This document shows, one piece after another, positions 16,976 to 23,934 of a DNA stretch of 64,000 bases; within the stretch, counting starts at the first letter, position 1; each line of letters opens with the position of its first letter. The notes under the pieces were generated by a model, which did no database searches, had not been told where the DNA came from, and saw only the letters and a list, made by a program, of their open reading frames with translations. The translations under genes and the position numbers were made by a program. Source of the stretch: Sporobacter sp942492735 (GTDB lineage: Bacteria > Bacillota > Clostridia > Oscillospirales > Oscillospiraceae); contig OW818648.1 of NCBI GenBank assembly GCA_942492735.1, positions 2,666,001 to 2,730,000 of the forward strand, given 5' to 3'.

Positions 16976-19900
16976 TTAATCATCCTTCCCGTGGCTCTTC
17001 TTTTTGAGTATCGTGAAGGCAGTTCCGCCAGACGCGACCAGTGCCAGTCCGAGAATACCGAGCAGCGTGGATGGAGAGATACCGCCGGTCTGCGGGAGCT
17101 TATCGGTTTCACCGGCAACGCCCTGGCCGCTGTCTTCCTGACTATTTTCTTTATCACTGATACCGAGGACTGCGGGTGTAAACACGTTCGCAATTTCCGC
17201 GGCCGAAACCGTTGTACTGATAGTACCTGTTTTTCCAGTGGACGCACCCTCAGCCCAGCCTGTTTGTGTTGTCAAAATGGCCTCGCTCACAGTGTATGTT
17301 GTACCGGCTGGGATGTTGGAGAAGGTGACCGGCGTATCGTTTGCTGATAGGGTAAAGGTATAAACCCCATTACTGCCCGTCAGTCCGGCATCGTTTGAGA
17401 CACCCAACACATTGTACGGATTAGCTGTGAATGTAACGGTGAACGCGAATTTTTCAGTTCCGGAAGCCGTCACAGTAGTATCTGAGCTCGAGACAGTCTT
17501 GTCAACAGTCAGAGCACCGTAATCGATGGTGACCGGCGGTGTGGGCGCTTTTTCGTTCATGACAGTCAATATGCCTTCGACAAGCATGCTATTCTCGTGA
17601 CTGTCGAATACAGTGACGTTATACTTCTGATTATATTCAGAGATGGTATACTCCTGTTTGTTTGCAGAGACATAGACGAACCATACGGTACCGTCACTCA
17701 GGTAACCGGCAGGTGCTGATGTTTCCTTCAGATAATATGTGCCTTCATCAAGGCCGTCAATGGTGACGAATCCGTTATTTCCGGTGTTATATGTGCCGTA
17801 AACCTCCGTCAACTCAGAATCCTTGTAAAGCGTAAACGTTGCTCCCGAGGACATGATCAGTTTTTCGTTCTCGTCAATCTTGTCAATGGTGAAGGATGCA
17901 TATTCAGTGAAGCTCCATGTGCCGGTGAAGGCGACATTGTATGAAGGCATTTTAAAGGATCCTTCGGTTATAGAAACGTCGCTGGCTGTATTCCAGCCGC
18001 TGAATGTCCATTTTCCCTTAAGAGTGCCGTTGGTGGAATCGGTTGTCGTGAGAATGGTGGCAACAGTGAGCGGTGTGTTCGGGTAATAGCTGATATCATC
18101 TGGGACACTAGGGCTGCTGTTGTTTGGACCACCGGTGACAGTATAACTTACAAGGTATTTTCCGGTCTCAACAAAAGTCCATTTACCTGTAAGGGTAACA
18201 TCTCCCGCGGGCATTTCAAAGGTACTGCTTACTGTAGCGTCGCCGTTTTTCCAGCCGCTGAATGTCCAAGCCCCTTGGAGAGCGCCTTTTGTCGTCACGG
18301 AGCTCGTCAGACCAACGGAAACTGGAACAGATTGTCCAGCGTAGTATTTAACAACACCGGGAATGTCAGGGGTAAATGTGGTCGGAGCATCGCCGGTAAC
18401 CTGATAAGTCACATCGTATTTCGTGGCCGGCGTGTATGTCCAGGTACCGGTAAAGGTAATGCCGCCGCTAATCATTGTAGCGCTGTCCGGCGTCCAATTC
18501 GTAAGAGTCCAGGTACCAGTAATCACGCTGGCATCGACAACATTGTAAACACTGCTCGCGGGACTATTGCGGGGTACAGCTTGGCCTATAGTATATTTTG
18601 TAGTATCGCTGACAGCATAGGCTTCGCTTACGGTGGCGATTTCGTGGGGCAGACTCATTCCGTCTGTTCCGCTGACGTAATTATAAGTCACGCCATAAGG
18701 TGTATCCGTCCATCTGGCGGTATATGTTGCAGTTGCTGTTACAGTTGCGGGGAAGGCAGATATTTTGTTATTCAAAATATCGTACCAGCCGTCGAACGTA
18801 TGGTCAGCCGAAGCAGTCGTTGTCGGTGAAGTCGGGAATGTGCAGCCTTCTGTTATGTTAAGATTGGAAACATCAGTTGTCCCGCCGTTGATTGTGCCGC
18901 CAGCATCAGTCTTGAAGGTCACGTTATATTTATTTGTGTTGACAATATAGCCCTCATTGATTGTGAGATCCATACCGCTCTTCAGCGGGCAGTGCGCTGG
19001 GCAGGCATTGATTGCATCGATTAGCTCCTGACCCGTGTAGGTGTGGCTAAACGGATAAATGTTGCTGCTCGTATCTGTCAGAGTGCACGTAATGGTCAGA
19101 GAATCTGGCATAACGAGAGTCAGATCAGAAGCCCGCCATTCATCACCGCAGAGTGTAAAACTCAAGGGGGTTGTCATGGCACCGATGGTATAGCTACCTG
19201 AGAGATTGGAAGCTGTCACCGCTGTGGGCACAGGAGCTCCATTGCTTATACCGTTGGTCTGTCTGTCGACTAATAAAGTACCGTTTTTGTAAACATCGAC
19301 ATGGTCGTAACACATTATTAAGTTGACTGATCCTGAAGCAGTCTTATCTTTTTCGACTGTCATTCCGGCAGGTTTAGCGAAGTATGTAAAAACACCAACA
19401 AGACCTTTTGAGGTGATCGTATCGAAGGTGACGGGACCGGTAGGAATACCGCTGAAGGTGACTACGCCGGATAAGTTATTTGATGCTGTATACGGGTTGC
19501 CTTTTACATCACGGAGCGTTACAGAAATCGACTTAAACAAGCTTGAAATGGCGTGGTTTTCATACATTAGTGTGAGTTCAACGCTACCGGTGTCGCGAAC
19601 CTGCTTGCAGGTATAAGAGGCCGCTTTAAGTAATTCGTAACACCCGTTTGCAGTGCTGTGGGTATGCTCTGCCGTTTTGCAGGTTACGCCGACGCAGCTT
19701 GCACCGTGAAGAAAGTGCTCAGGGGTGTTGCATACTTTATTAGTTAGGCAGCTTGTGGTGTGAATAAAGTGCTCAGGGATGCTGCAGGTAAGAATATCGA
19801 AACAGCTATCCGTATGTGTATGTTCATAAAGGGGGCAGATTCGTTTTTTTACTCCAAATACTTTAATATAACAGCCATCTGTATGTGTATGCTCATAATA

Positions 19901-20236
19901 ATTCCCGCAAAGGTTATCTTTGTGTTGACACGCGTGGGTATGCATGTGTGTCACACAGGTTAATTCAGGAGCCTGACACGTCATATCACTGTGGATATGT
20001 ATATCTTTTCCACAGGTAAAGCCATAACATAAAACTCCATGTTCATGCGCCGTTTCGCCGCAGTCGGGGGTAGGCGAATATTCATCTGGCACCAGCGTGC
20101 AGTCCCAGTGATAATCGTCGGCGAGGGGGGCGCTGTGATCATGTGCCGGATTCGCCGCACTGGCTCCGGGCAGGATGTTGAACGCCAGTGACAGGATAAA
20201 AACGAGAGCCAATAGAAATGATAGCTTTTTCTTCAT
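16976..20236 (-). CDS. Large LPQTG-anchored modular adhesin
   Basis: A 1086-residue sortase substrate. Order: signal peptide (1-27); a Cys/His-rich region (about 35-200) with repeated EHTHTDGC/EHFIHTTSC units; beta domains; a Listeria-Bacteroides InlB-type repeat (about 445-510, HTFDGWYD); three SHIRT-like repeats (about 515-775, each ending in WTFSGW or similar); a SpaA-type domain (about 778-870) with an E-box-like YYLKETSAPAGY that suggests an internal isopeptide bond; a DUF5979-like domain (about 905-1000); LPQTG at 1047-1051, a membrane helix and a KKK tail. It is expected to be wall-linked by the sortase encoded divergently. A 425-nt leader with two GEMM-type aptamers and terminators precedes it. 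The Cys/His-rich head could bind metal or be disulfide-locked; that is unproven. Confidence 0.9.
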   Translation of the reverse strand: MKKKLSFLLALVFILSLAFNILPGASAANPAHDHSAPLADDYHWDCTLVPDEYSPTPDCGETAHEHGVLCYGFTCGKDIHIHSDMTCQAPELTCVTHMHTHACQHKDNLCGNYYEHTHTDGCYIKVFGVKKRICPLYEHTHTDSCFDILTCSIPEHFIHTTSCLTNKVCNTPEHFLHGASCVGVTCKTAEHTHSTANGCYELLKAASYTCKQVRDTGSVELTLMYENHAISSLFKSISVTLRDVKGNPYTASNNLSGVVTFSGIPTGPVTFDTITSKGLVGVFTYFAKPAGMTVEKDKTASGSVNLIMCYDHVDVYKNGTLLVDRQTNGISNGAPVPTAVTASNLSGSYTIGAMTTPLSFTLCGDEWRASDLTLVMPDSLTITCTLTDTSSNIYPFSHTYTGQELIDAINACPAHCPLKSGMDLTINEGYIVNTNKYNVTFKTDAGGTINGGTTDVSNLNITEGCTFPTSPTTTASADHTFDGWYDILNNKISAFPATVTATATYTARWTDTPYGVTYNYVSGTDGMSLPHEIATVSEAYAVSDTTKYTIGQAVPRNSPASSVYNVVDASVITGTWTLTNWTPDSATMISGGITFTGTWTYTPATKYDVTYQVTGDAPTTFTPDIPGVVKYYAGQSVPVSVGLTSSVTTKGALQGAWTFSGWKNGDATVSSTFEMPAGDVTLTGKWTFVETGKYLVSYTVTGGPNNSSPSVPDDISYYPNTPLTVATILTTTDSTNGTLKGKWTFSGWNTASDVSITEGSFKMPSYNVAFTGTWSFTEYASFTIDKIDENEKLIMSSGATFTLYKDSELTEVYGTYNTGNNGFVTIDGLDEGTYYLKETSAPAGYLSDGTVWFVYVSANKQEYTISEYNQKYNVTVFDSHENSMLVEGILTVMNEKAPTPPVTIDYGALTVDKTVSSSDTTVTASGTEKFAFTVTFTANPYNVLGVSNDAGLTGSNGVYTFTLSANDTPVTFSNIPAGTTYTVSEAILTTQTGWAEGASTGKTGTISTTVSAAEIANVFTPAVLGISDKENSQEDSGQGVAGETDKLPQTGGISPSTLLGILGLALVASGGTAFTILKKKSHGKDD

Positions 20237-20340
20237 TTTAATACTCCTCCTCAGGAATTAAGTCTGTATGTATTCTTCTCTTTATAGGTGTTTCCTGTGT
20301 ATCTGCTGTGCCATGCTGATGTCGCGCTATCCGGGGAAAT

Positions 20341-20465
20341 AAAAAGACCGCATTTCGTACGTACATGACGTATTCCATGCGGCCGGACTGCCAAATCAAA
20401 AGGTGCTTACCTTCGATGTTGAGGCTCCAGAGCTTTGCGTCCCCGTTTTTCAGCGGGTTTGCCCT
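20341..20465 (-). ncRNA. c-di-GMP-I (GEMM)-type riboswitch, variant, gene-proximal copy, with terminator
   Basis: Minus strand: GGGCAAACCCGC, a GAAA-type loop, GGGGACGCAAAGCT, a GGAGCCT segment, a variable hairpin closed by AAGG/CCTT, and TTGGCAGTCC. The ACGCAAAGC core and the preceding hairpin are GEMM hallmarks. The 3' side differs from consensus: where CAGCCGGTTRCC should close helix P1, here GGCAGTCCGGCCGCAT occurs. GGCCGCAT is also the 5' arm of a strong terminator (20346-20384, then TTTTT), so a folded aptamer should compete with the terminator and favour read-through. It lies about 105 nt before the adhesin start. Confidence 0.78.
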
Positions 20466-20514
20466 TGTATTTTATTTGAATGCTGCGCACTGGACGCAGC
20501 GCAATCAGGGAATT

Positions 20515-20645
20515 AAAAAAGCCACATAAAATACGTTCATGACGTATTCCGTGCGGCTGGACTGCCATATCAAAAGGCAAATGACTGCGCCTTTGACCGT
20601 TAGGCTCCTGAGCTTTGCGTCCCCGCTTTTCAGCGGGTTTGCCTC
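20515..20645 (-). ncRNA. c-di-GMP-I (GEMM)-type riboswitch, variant, promoter-proximal copy, with terminator
   Basis: Minus strand: GAGGCAAACCCGC, GAAA-type loop, GCGGGGACGCAAAGCT, GGAGCCTAACGG, a TCAAAGGC/GCCTTTTGA hairpin and ATGGCAGTCCAGCCGC. It shares the variant 3' side with the copy at 20341. The AGCCGCAC strand starts a terminator (hairpin 20521-20558, then TTTTTT). It begins about 20 nt from the promoter -10 box. With both copies carrying their own terminator, transcription should reach the adhesin only if both are anti-terminated. Confidence 0.8.
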
Positions 20646-20667
20646 AATATTCGTTATTATGTACAAA

Positions 20668-20696
20668 TTTATACCACTAATTCCCTTAAATGTCAA
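20668..20696 (-). promoter_or_regulatory. Promoter of the riboswitch-adhesin unit
   Basis: Minus strand: TTGACA, exactly 17 nt, TATAAA. Transcription would start near 20660 and give a leader of about 425 nt containing both aptamers. Confidence 0.85.
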
Positions 20697-20730
20697 GGAA
20701 AATTTGTGCATAATTTACAATAAACCCATA

Positions 20731-20805
20731 TTGAGACAATTCTCAAAACGGGTTGGTTTTCTCAAAAATGCATATGGATTTTCTCGAAAATCTAAAATAT
20801 TTCTC
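20731..20805. promoter_or_regulatory. Phased TTCTC motif array upstream of the adhesin promoter
   Basis: TTCTC units begin at 20740, 20759, 20781 and 20801 (steps of 19, 22 and 20, about two helical turns). The first is half of the palindrome TTGAGACAATTCTCAA. The array lies 35-110 nt upstream of the -35 box on the minus-strand promoter and between it and the sortase promoter. It is shared with the mini-gene upstream region and is a candidate operator array. Confidence 0.5.
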
Positions 20806-20916
20806 ATTTACAAAATTGGAAAAAATAGGAATGTAAAAAAATATTTCTTAAAATGCGCCAATAAAGCTTTGTTTGTACCCAATTTTGAAAAATTCTGGGC
20901 AAAATGATTACGCTCC

Positions 20917-20945
20917 TTGAAAAATAAACAGTCCGGTGATATTAT
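20917..20945 (+). promoter_or_regulatory. Promoter of the sortase gene
   Basis: TTGAAA, 17-nt spacer, TATTAT, 37 nt before the sortase ATG; AAGGAGAG is the ribosome site. Confidence 0.7.
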
Positions 20946-20981
20946 TGCTGGTATCAGGCCGTCGAATATAAGGAGAGTAGC

Positions 20982-21929
20982 ATGACAAGAAACGAGACAG
21001 GGAAGAAAAAGGCCAAAGAAAGAAAAAGGATGATCTTAGCCTTTTCTTTGATTGCGGTAGGTCTTGTCATGGTTATCACGGCTGCTATTATGGAGGCGAG
21101 CCATTATCCGTGGGGTGTGCTGCTCGGTACGGCCTCACAAAACGCCGCGACGATTCCCGATCCGTCGCCGATCATACTCGACGAAGAGGATAAGGATGTC
21201 ATCATAACAGAAGAGGCCCCCTCCGAGGATGTGTCTGCAGCAGTAACTGGCGCTGCGCCTGAAAGCAGCGCGTCACCGTCGGCGGGTGCTGATCTGCCCG
21301 GGGATGAAGTAGACACAGCGAACGCCCCCGCCGTCATTAAATATGTTGTTATCGGCACACTTAAAATACCGGTACTGGGCGTCTCTCAAAATCTGCTCGA
21401 GGGTTCCGGCAAACAGATGAAATACGGTGTCGGCCATATCACAGGGACGGCACAGCCGGGGCAGAAGGGCAACTGCGCTGTCTCAGGTCACAGACCATAT
21501 CCGTTCAGATATCTTGATCAGCTTTCGACAGGTGACAGCATCGTTATTAAGTCGGGCGGAATCACATATACATACGCTGTATTTGACAGATTTGACGTCC
21601 TGCCGACCGAGGTTTGGGTGTTAAACAATATTCCCGGAGAAGACTATGCACTCACTGTCATCACGTGCACACCGTATATGGTGTCGAGCCATCGGATGAT
21701 TGTCCGCGCGCGTCTGATTGACATTGACGGAAAAACGCCGCAGGACTATTACGGTGAGGCTCAAGCTGCTGTGACGTCACCAGATGTGAGCCCACCAGAA
21801 GCAATCCCGTCAGAATCACCCGAACCAACCGGTTCGGATGCGTCAGAGAGCCCATCAGTAGAACCGGCGCAGACAGTGTCACAACCCCCAGTTTCTCCCG
21901 ACGCGACGACGGATGCACCACCAGGTTAG
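20982..21929 (+). CDS. Sortase (class C/D-like)
   Basis: A 315-residue membrane-anchored sortase: basic N-terminus, one membrane helix (residues 17-38), an acidic Ser/Ala/Pro linker, then the catalytic beta barrel. Catalytic residues are visible: His in AVSGHRPYPF, Cys in VITCTPYMV and Arg in SSHRMIVRA. The PGQKGNCAVSGHR block resembles class D enzymes, while TCTPY-x3-5-HR-x-x-VR resembles class C, so the subclass is left open. A Ser/Pro/Glu-rich C-terminal tail of about 60 residues is unusual. It is transcribed away from the LPQTG adhesin, its likely substrate. It recognises LPxTG, cleaves Thr-Gly and joins the protein to the wall or to another pilin. Confidence 0.9.
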   Translation: MTRNETGKKKAKERKRMILAFSLIAVGLVMVITAAIMEASHYPWGVLLGTASQNAATIPDPSPIILDEEDKDVIITEEAPSEDVSAAVTGAAPESSASPSAGADLPGDEVDTANAPAVIKYVVIGTLKIPVLGVSQNLLEGSGKQMKYGVGHITGTAQPGQKGNCAVSGHRPYPFRYLDQLSTGDSIVIKSGGITYTYAVFDRFDVLPTEVWVLNNIPGEDYALTVITCTPYMVSSHRMIVRARLIDIDGKTPQDYYGEAQAAVTSPDVSPPEAIPSESPEPTGSDASESPSVEPAQTVSQPPVSPDATTDAPPG

Positions 21930-22061
21930 ATAAAATGAGAACAATCGAGATTCGGCTTACAAAAACCAACGCTGAATCCATAAATAATGTACAATAAATG
22001 ACTTAGAAACTGTTATGCGATACGAAATAATGAAAATAACTTAGAAATATTGGAAATGATA

Positions 22062-22090
22062 TTGACTTATTATGCTGAATTGAGTATCAT
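22062..22090 (+). promoter_or_regulatory. Promoter of the riboswitch-CAP gene unit
   Basis: TTGACT, 17-nt spacer, TATCAT; the first aptamer begins about 38 nt further on. Confidence 0.7.
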
Positions 22091-22127
22091 TTAGTTGCAA
22101 ATAATATCAATCGAGAATAAAGCGATA

Positions 22128-22221
22128 ATAGCAAACTTACTGAAAAGTAAGGACGCAAAGCCAAGGGTCTAAGGTCTTCAGCGGCACGAGCAACTGAGAC
22201 GATGACAGCCGGTTACCGAAA
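22128..22221 (+). ncRNA. c-di-GMP-I (GEMM) riboswitch, promoter-proximal copy
   Basis: A canonical aptamer: AGCAAACTTAC, GAAA-type loop, GTAAGGACGCAAAGCC, AAGGGTCTAAGG, a variable GTCTTCAG/CTGAGAC arm, GATGACAGCCGGTTACCG. P1 is AGCAA/TTACC, including the C-A mismatch also present in the known Vc2 RNA. A terminator follows at 22246. The P1 3' strand GGTTACCGAAAG can also pair with the terminator's 5' arm, so ligand binding would free the terminator (OFF logic, inferred). Confidence 0.9.
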
Positions 22222-22245
22222 GTGTTCATTTTTTATGATAAAATG

Positions 22246-22277
22246 AGTTCTCTTCGGTTTACCGAAGAGAACTTTTT
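22246..22277 (+). terminator. Riboswitch-controlled intrinsic terminator
   Basis: A 13-bp perfect stem (AGTTCTCTTCGGT/ACCGAAGAGAACT), 2-nt loop with fraying, and TTTTT. It sits between the two aptamers, far from any stop codon, so it is an attenuator. Confidence 0.85.
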
Positions 22278-22311
22278 GCATTCCAGCACACACGCGTTAA
22301 ATAAATCGAAA

Positions 22312-22457
22312 ATGGCAAACTTATTGAAAAATAAGGACGCAAAGCCAAGGGTCTAAGGTCTAAAACGTCTCCAAGAGACTTTGTCTCCAAGAGACTTTGT
22401 CTCCAAGAGACTTTGTCTCTTTTGAGACGTAGGATGATGACAGCCGGTTGCCGAAAG
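22312..22457 (+). ncRNA. c-di-GMP-I (GEMM) riboswitch, gene-proximal copy with enlarged variable arm
   Basis: GGCAAACTTATTG, GAAA-type loop, ATAAGGACGCAAAGCC, AAGGGTCTAAGG, then a long arm, then GATGATGACAGCCGGTTGCCG closing P1 as GGCAA/TTGCC. The variable arm is expanded by three 16-nt units and closed by ACGTCTC/GAGACGT. Downstream, GAAAGTA and TACTTTC pair around an ATAGG.../CCCTAT stem followed by a T-rich stretch, a possible weak terminator or translation control element before the CAP gene. Confidence 0.9.
22368..22415 (+). repeat. Three tandem 16-bp repeats inside the riboswitch arm
   Basis: TCTCCAAGAGACTTTG occurs three times in direct succession. Each unit can fold as GTCTC-CAA-GAGAC, so the arm could form a chain of mini-hairpins without disturbing the ligand core. 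Confidence 0.9.
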
Positions 22458-22526
22458 TATTTATAGGATATATCCCTATTTTTACTTTCATTATAAACCA
22501 TGAAGGAAAAAGGTGGGGGTTATATT

Positions 22527-23075
22527 ATGAAAAAATCAAGACTGACGAAACTTGCCGCATTTATAATCGCAATAATCGTCTGCTTATCTTTGAGCACGCC
22601 GGTTGCATACGCCGCTAACGAAACCGACGCAACAGCAGTAACAGAAGCAACATTAGCAACAGTGGCAGTGGCAGAAGATCCCGTTGCACTGTATAAAGCC
22701 GAAGTGCTGCGGCTCGTCAATATCGAGCGTGAAAAAATCGGAGCAAGCGCTTTGAAATCGCTTGACACATTGATTCCGATGGCCGATGTCAGAGCAAAAG
22801 AATCGGCCGCGTCCTTCAGCCATACAAGACCTAACGGAACAAGATGCTTTACAATCTTTTCTGAGAATTCCATGAAGTACATCGCAGCCGGTGAAAACCT
22901 GGCTTATGGTTTCAATGCGCCAGCCTCTGTGGTTGCAGCGTGGATGAAATCGGAAGGCCACAAACGAAATATTTTGGACCCTGATTTCAAATACATCGGC
23001 ATCGGATACTATGCCAACGAGAACGGTAAAATATACTGCTCACAGCTTTTCTATACACCAAAAGCCGCCAAATAA
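22527..23075 (+). CDS. Secreted CAP/SCP-domain protein (YkwD-like)
   Basis: 182 residues: signal peptide with VAYA cleavage region (about residues 1-27), a short Thr/Ala-rich spacer, then a CAP domain from about residue 52 (VLRLVNIEREKIGASAL). Hallmarks are FSHTRPNGTRCFT, AAGENLAYG and AWMKSEGHKRNILDPDFKYIGIG, with the conserved His and Glu residues. The bacterial CAP role is not settled; relatives are wall- or spore-associated. ATG 22527 lies after AGGTGGGGG; the in-frame ATG at 22500 would put nine residues before the signal peptide and is rejected. Two c-di-GMP aptamers control the leader. Confidence 0.9.
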   Translation: MKKSRLTKLAAFIIAIIVCLSLSTPVAYAANETDATAVTEATLATVAVAEDPVALYKAEVLRLVNIEREKIGASALKSLDTLIPMADVRAKESAASFSHTRPNGTRCFTIFSENSMKYIAAGENLAYGFNAPASVVAAWMKSEGHKRNILDPDFKYIGIGYYANENGKIYCSQLFYTPKAAK

Positions 23076-23140
23076 GCTGAAACTTTGGAGAAACCTCCGA
23101 CAAGCCGGTATGCTATCCTTCTTCGGCATGAACCGGCTTA

Positions 23141-23180
23141 GAAACAGCAAAACCGCCATTGATGGCGGTTTTGCTGTTTC
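23141..23180. terminator. Bidirectional terminator hairpin
   Basis: GAAACAGCAAAACCGCCAT paired with its complement around a short loop; the A-run/T-run pair within the stem can serve both the CAP gene and the convergent minus-strand gene at 23223. A second hairpin (AAGCCGGT/ACCGGCTT) lies just upstream. Confidence 0.8.
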
Positions 23181-23222
23181 TCGTTCATTGATGCGTTATC
23201 CGGAAGACCCCGGCTGAACAGT

Positions 23223-23696
23223 TTAGCTTGGCGTGACGCCCAGAATCAGCTCAGCGTTTTTTATCGCACCGATCTTGAGAATGTTGCCTTCTTCAGCAAA
23301 ATCGAGATGGACAGTGTAGTCTCCGGCAGGACCCGTGGATGCTGCATAATTCAATAAAACTGTCGCGCCGCTTGCTGTGAGTTCGACGGTGTAGCGCTCT
23401 ACCCAGGGACTCGATGTCCCCGTAACCCAATTGAGTCCAGTGTATGCGCCATAAACCTCTTTTTGATACGCTTGCGTGTAAAGCGCGTATTGTGCTTTGC
23501 CGTCACGGTTTTTAACAGCTTCAGCCCAGGCATTCGCTAAATGACGCGCATTTTTCTCATCGTTGTTCGTCCGAGACGGTAAAACGGATGCCGTCGTTTG
23601 ACTGACAGAGGACGCCGCTGTTATTACAATAATGATGACCGAGATACCGCGTTTTGCTGCGTTAAAACCGAAAATGTTTCTAAGTCGACGTTTCAT
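23223..23696 (-). CDS. Secreted protein of unknown function, possible NTF2-like fold
   Basis: 157 residues. An N-terminal basic stretch and one hydrophobic segment (ISVIIIVITAASS) act as signal or anchor. The mature part begins with a helical NARHLANAWAEAVKNRDGKAQYALYTQAYQKEV segment (shown here in its two key parts, NAWAEAVKNRDG and YQKEVY), then WVERYTVEL and YTVHLDFAEEG strands. The helix-then-sheet order and the NRDG turn suggest an NTF2-like domain; this is a fold guess. ATG 23696 follows CAGGAGTAAAATA. It is convergent with the CAP gene. Confidence 0.65.
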   Translation of the reverse strand: MKRRLRNIFGFNAAKRGISVIIIVITAASSVSQTTASVLPSRTNNDEKNARHLANAWAEAVKNRDGKAQYALYTQAYQKEVYGAYTGLNWVTGTSSPWVERYTVELTASGATVLLNYAASTGPAGDYTVHLDFAEEGNILKIGAIKNAELILGVTPS

Positions 23697-23934
23697 TATT
23701 TTACTCCTGTGAAAATATTCTGACAAGTTTTATTGGAACTATTTGTCGGAAGTATCGTCTTAAGTTAAGGTGTGAGATGGACGCCGTCCACTGTTGCAGT
23801 ATCGGTTCCGCACCAGCAGAATATTCCTCTCAATTTAAAAATTACACATGCTGGCAATGATAGTATCGATTTTTATTAAAAAACGTGTTAAAATATTGTA
23901 AATATAGTAAATATATGAGAAGGAAAGAAGACAC

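Noticed and set aside
20470..20515. Palindrome GCTGCGC/GCGCAGC between the two adhesin aptamers considered as a third aptamer
   Set aside because: It lacks the ACGCAAAGC core; it is a simple linker hairpin between the first terminator and the second aptamer.
22368..22415. Three tandem repeats considered as a minimal CRISPR
   Set aside because: No spacers; the repeats lie within the variable arm of a GEMM aptamer.
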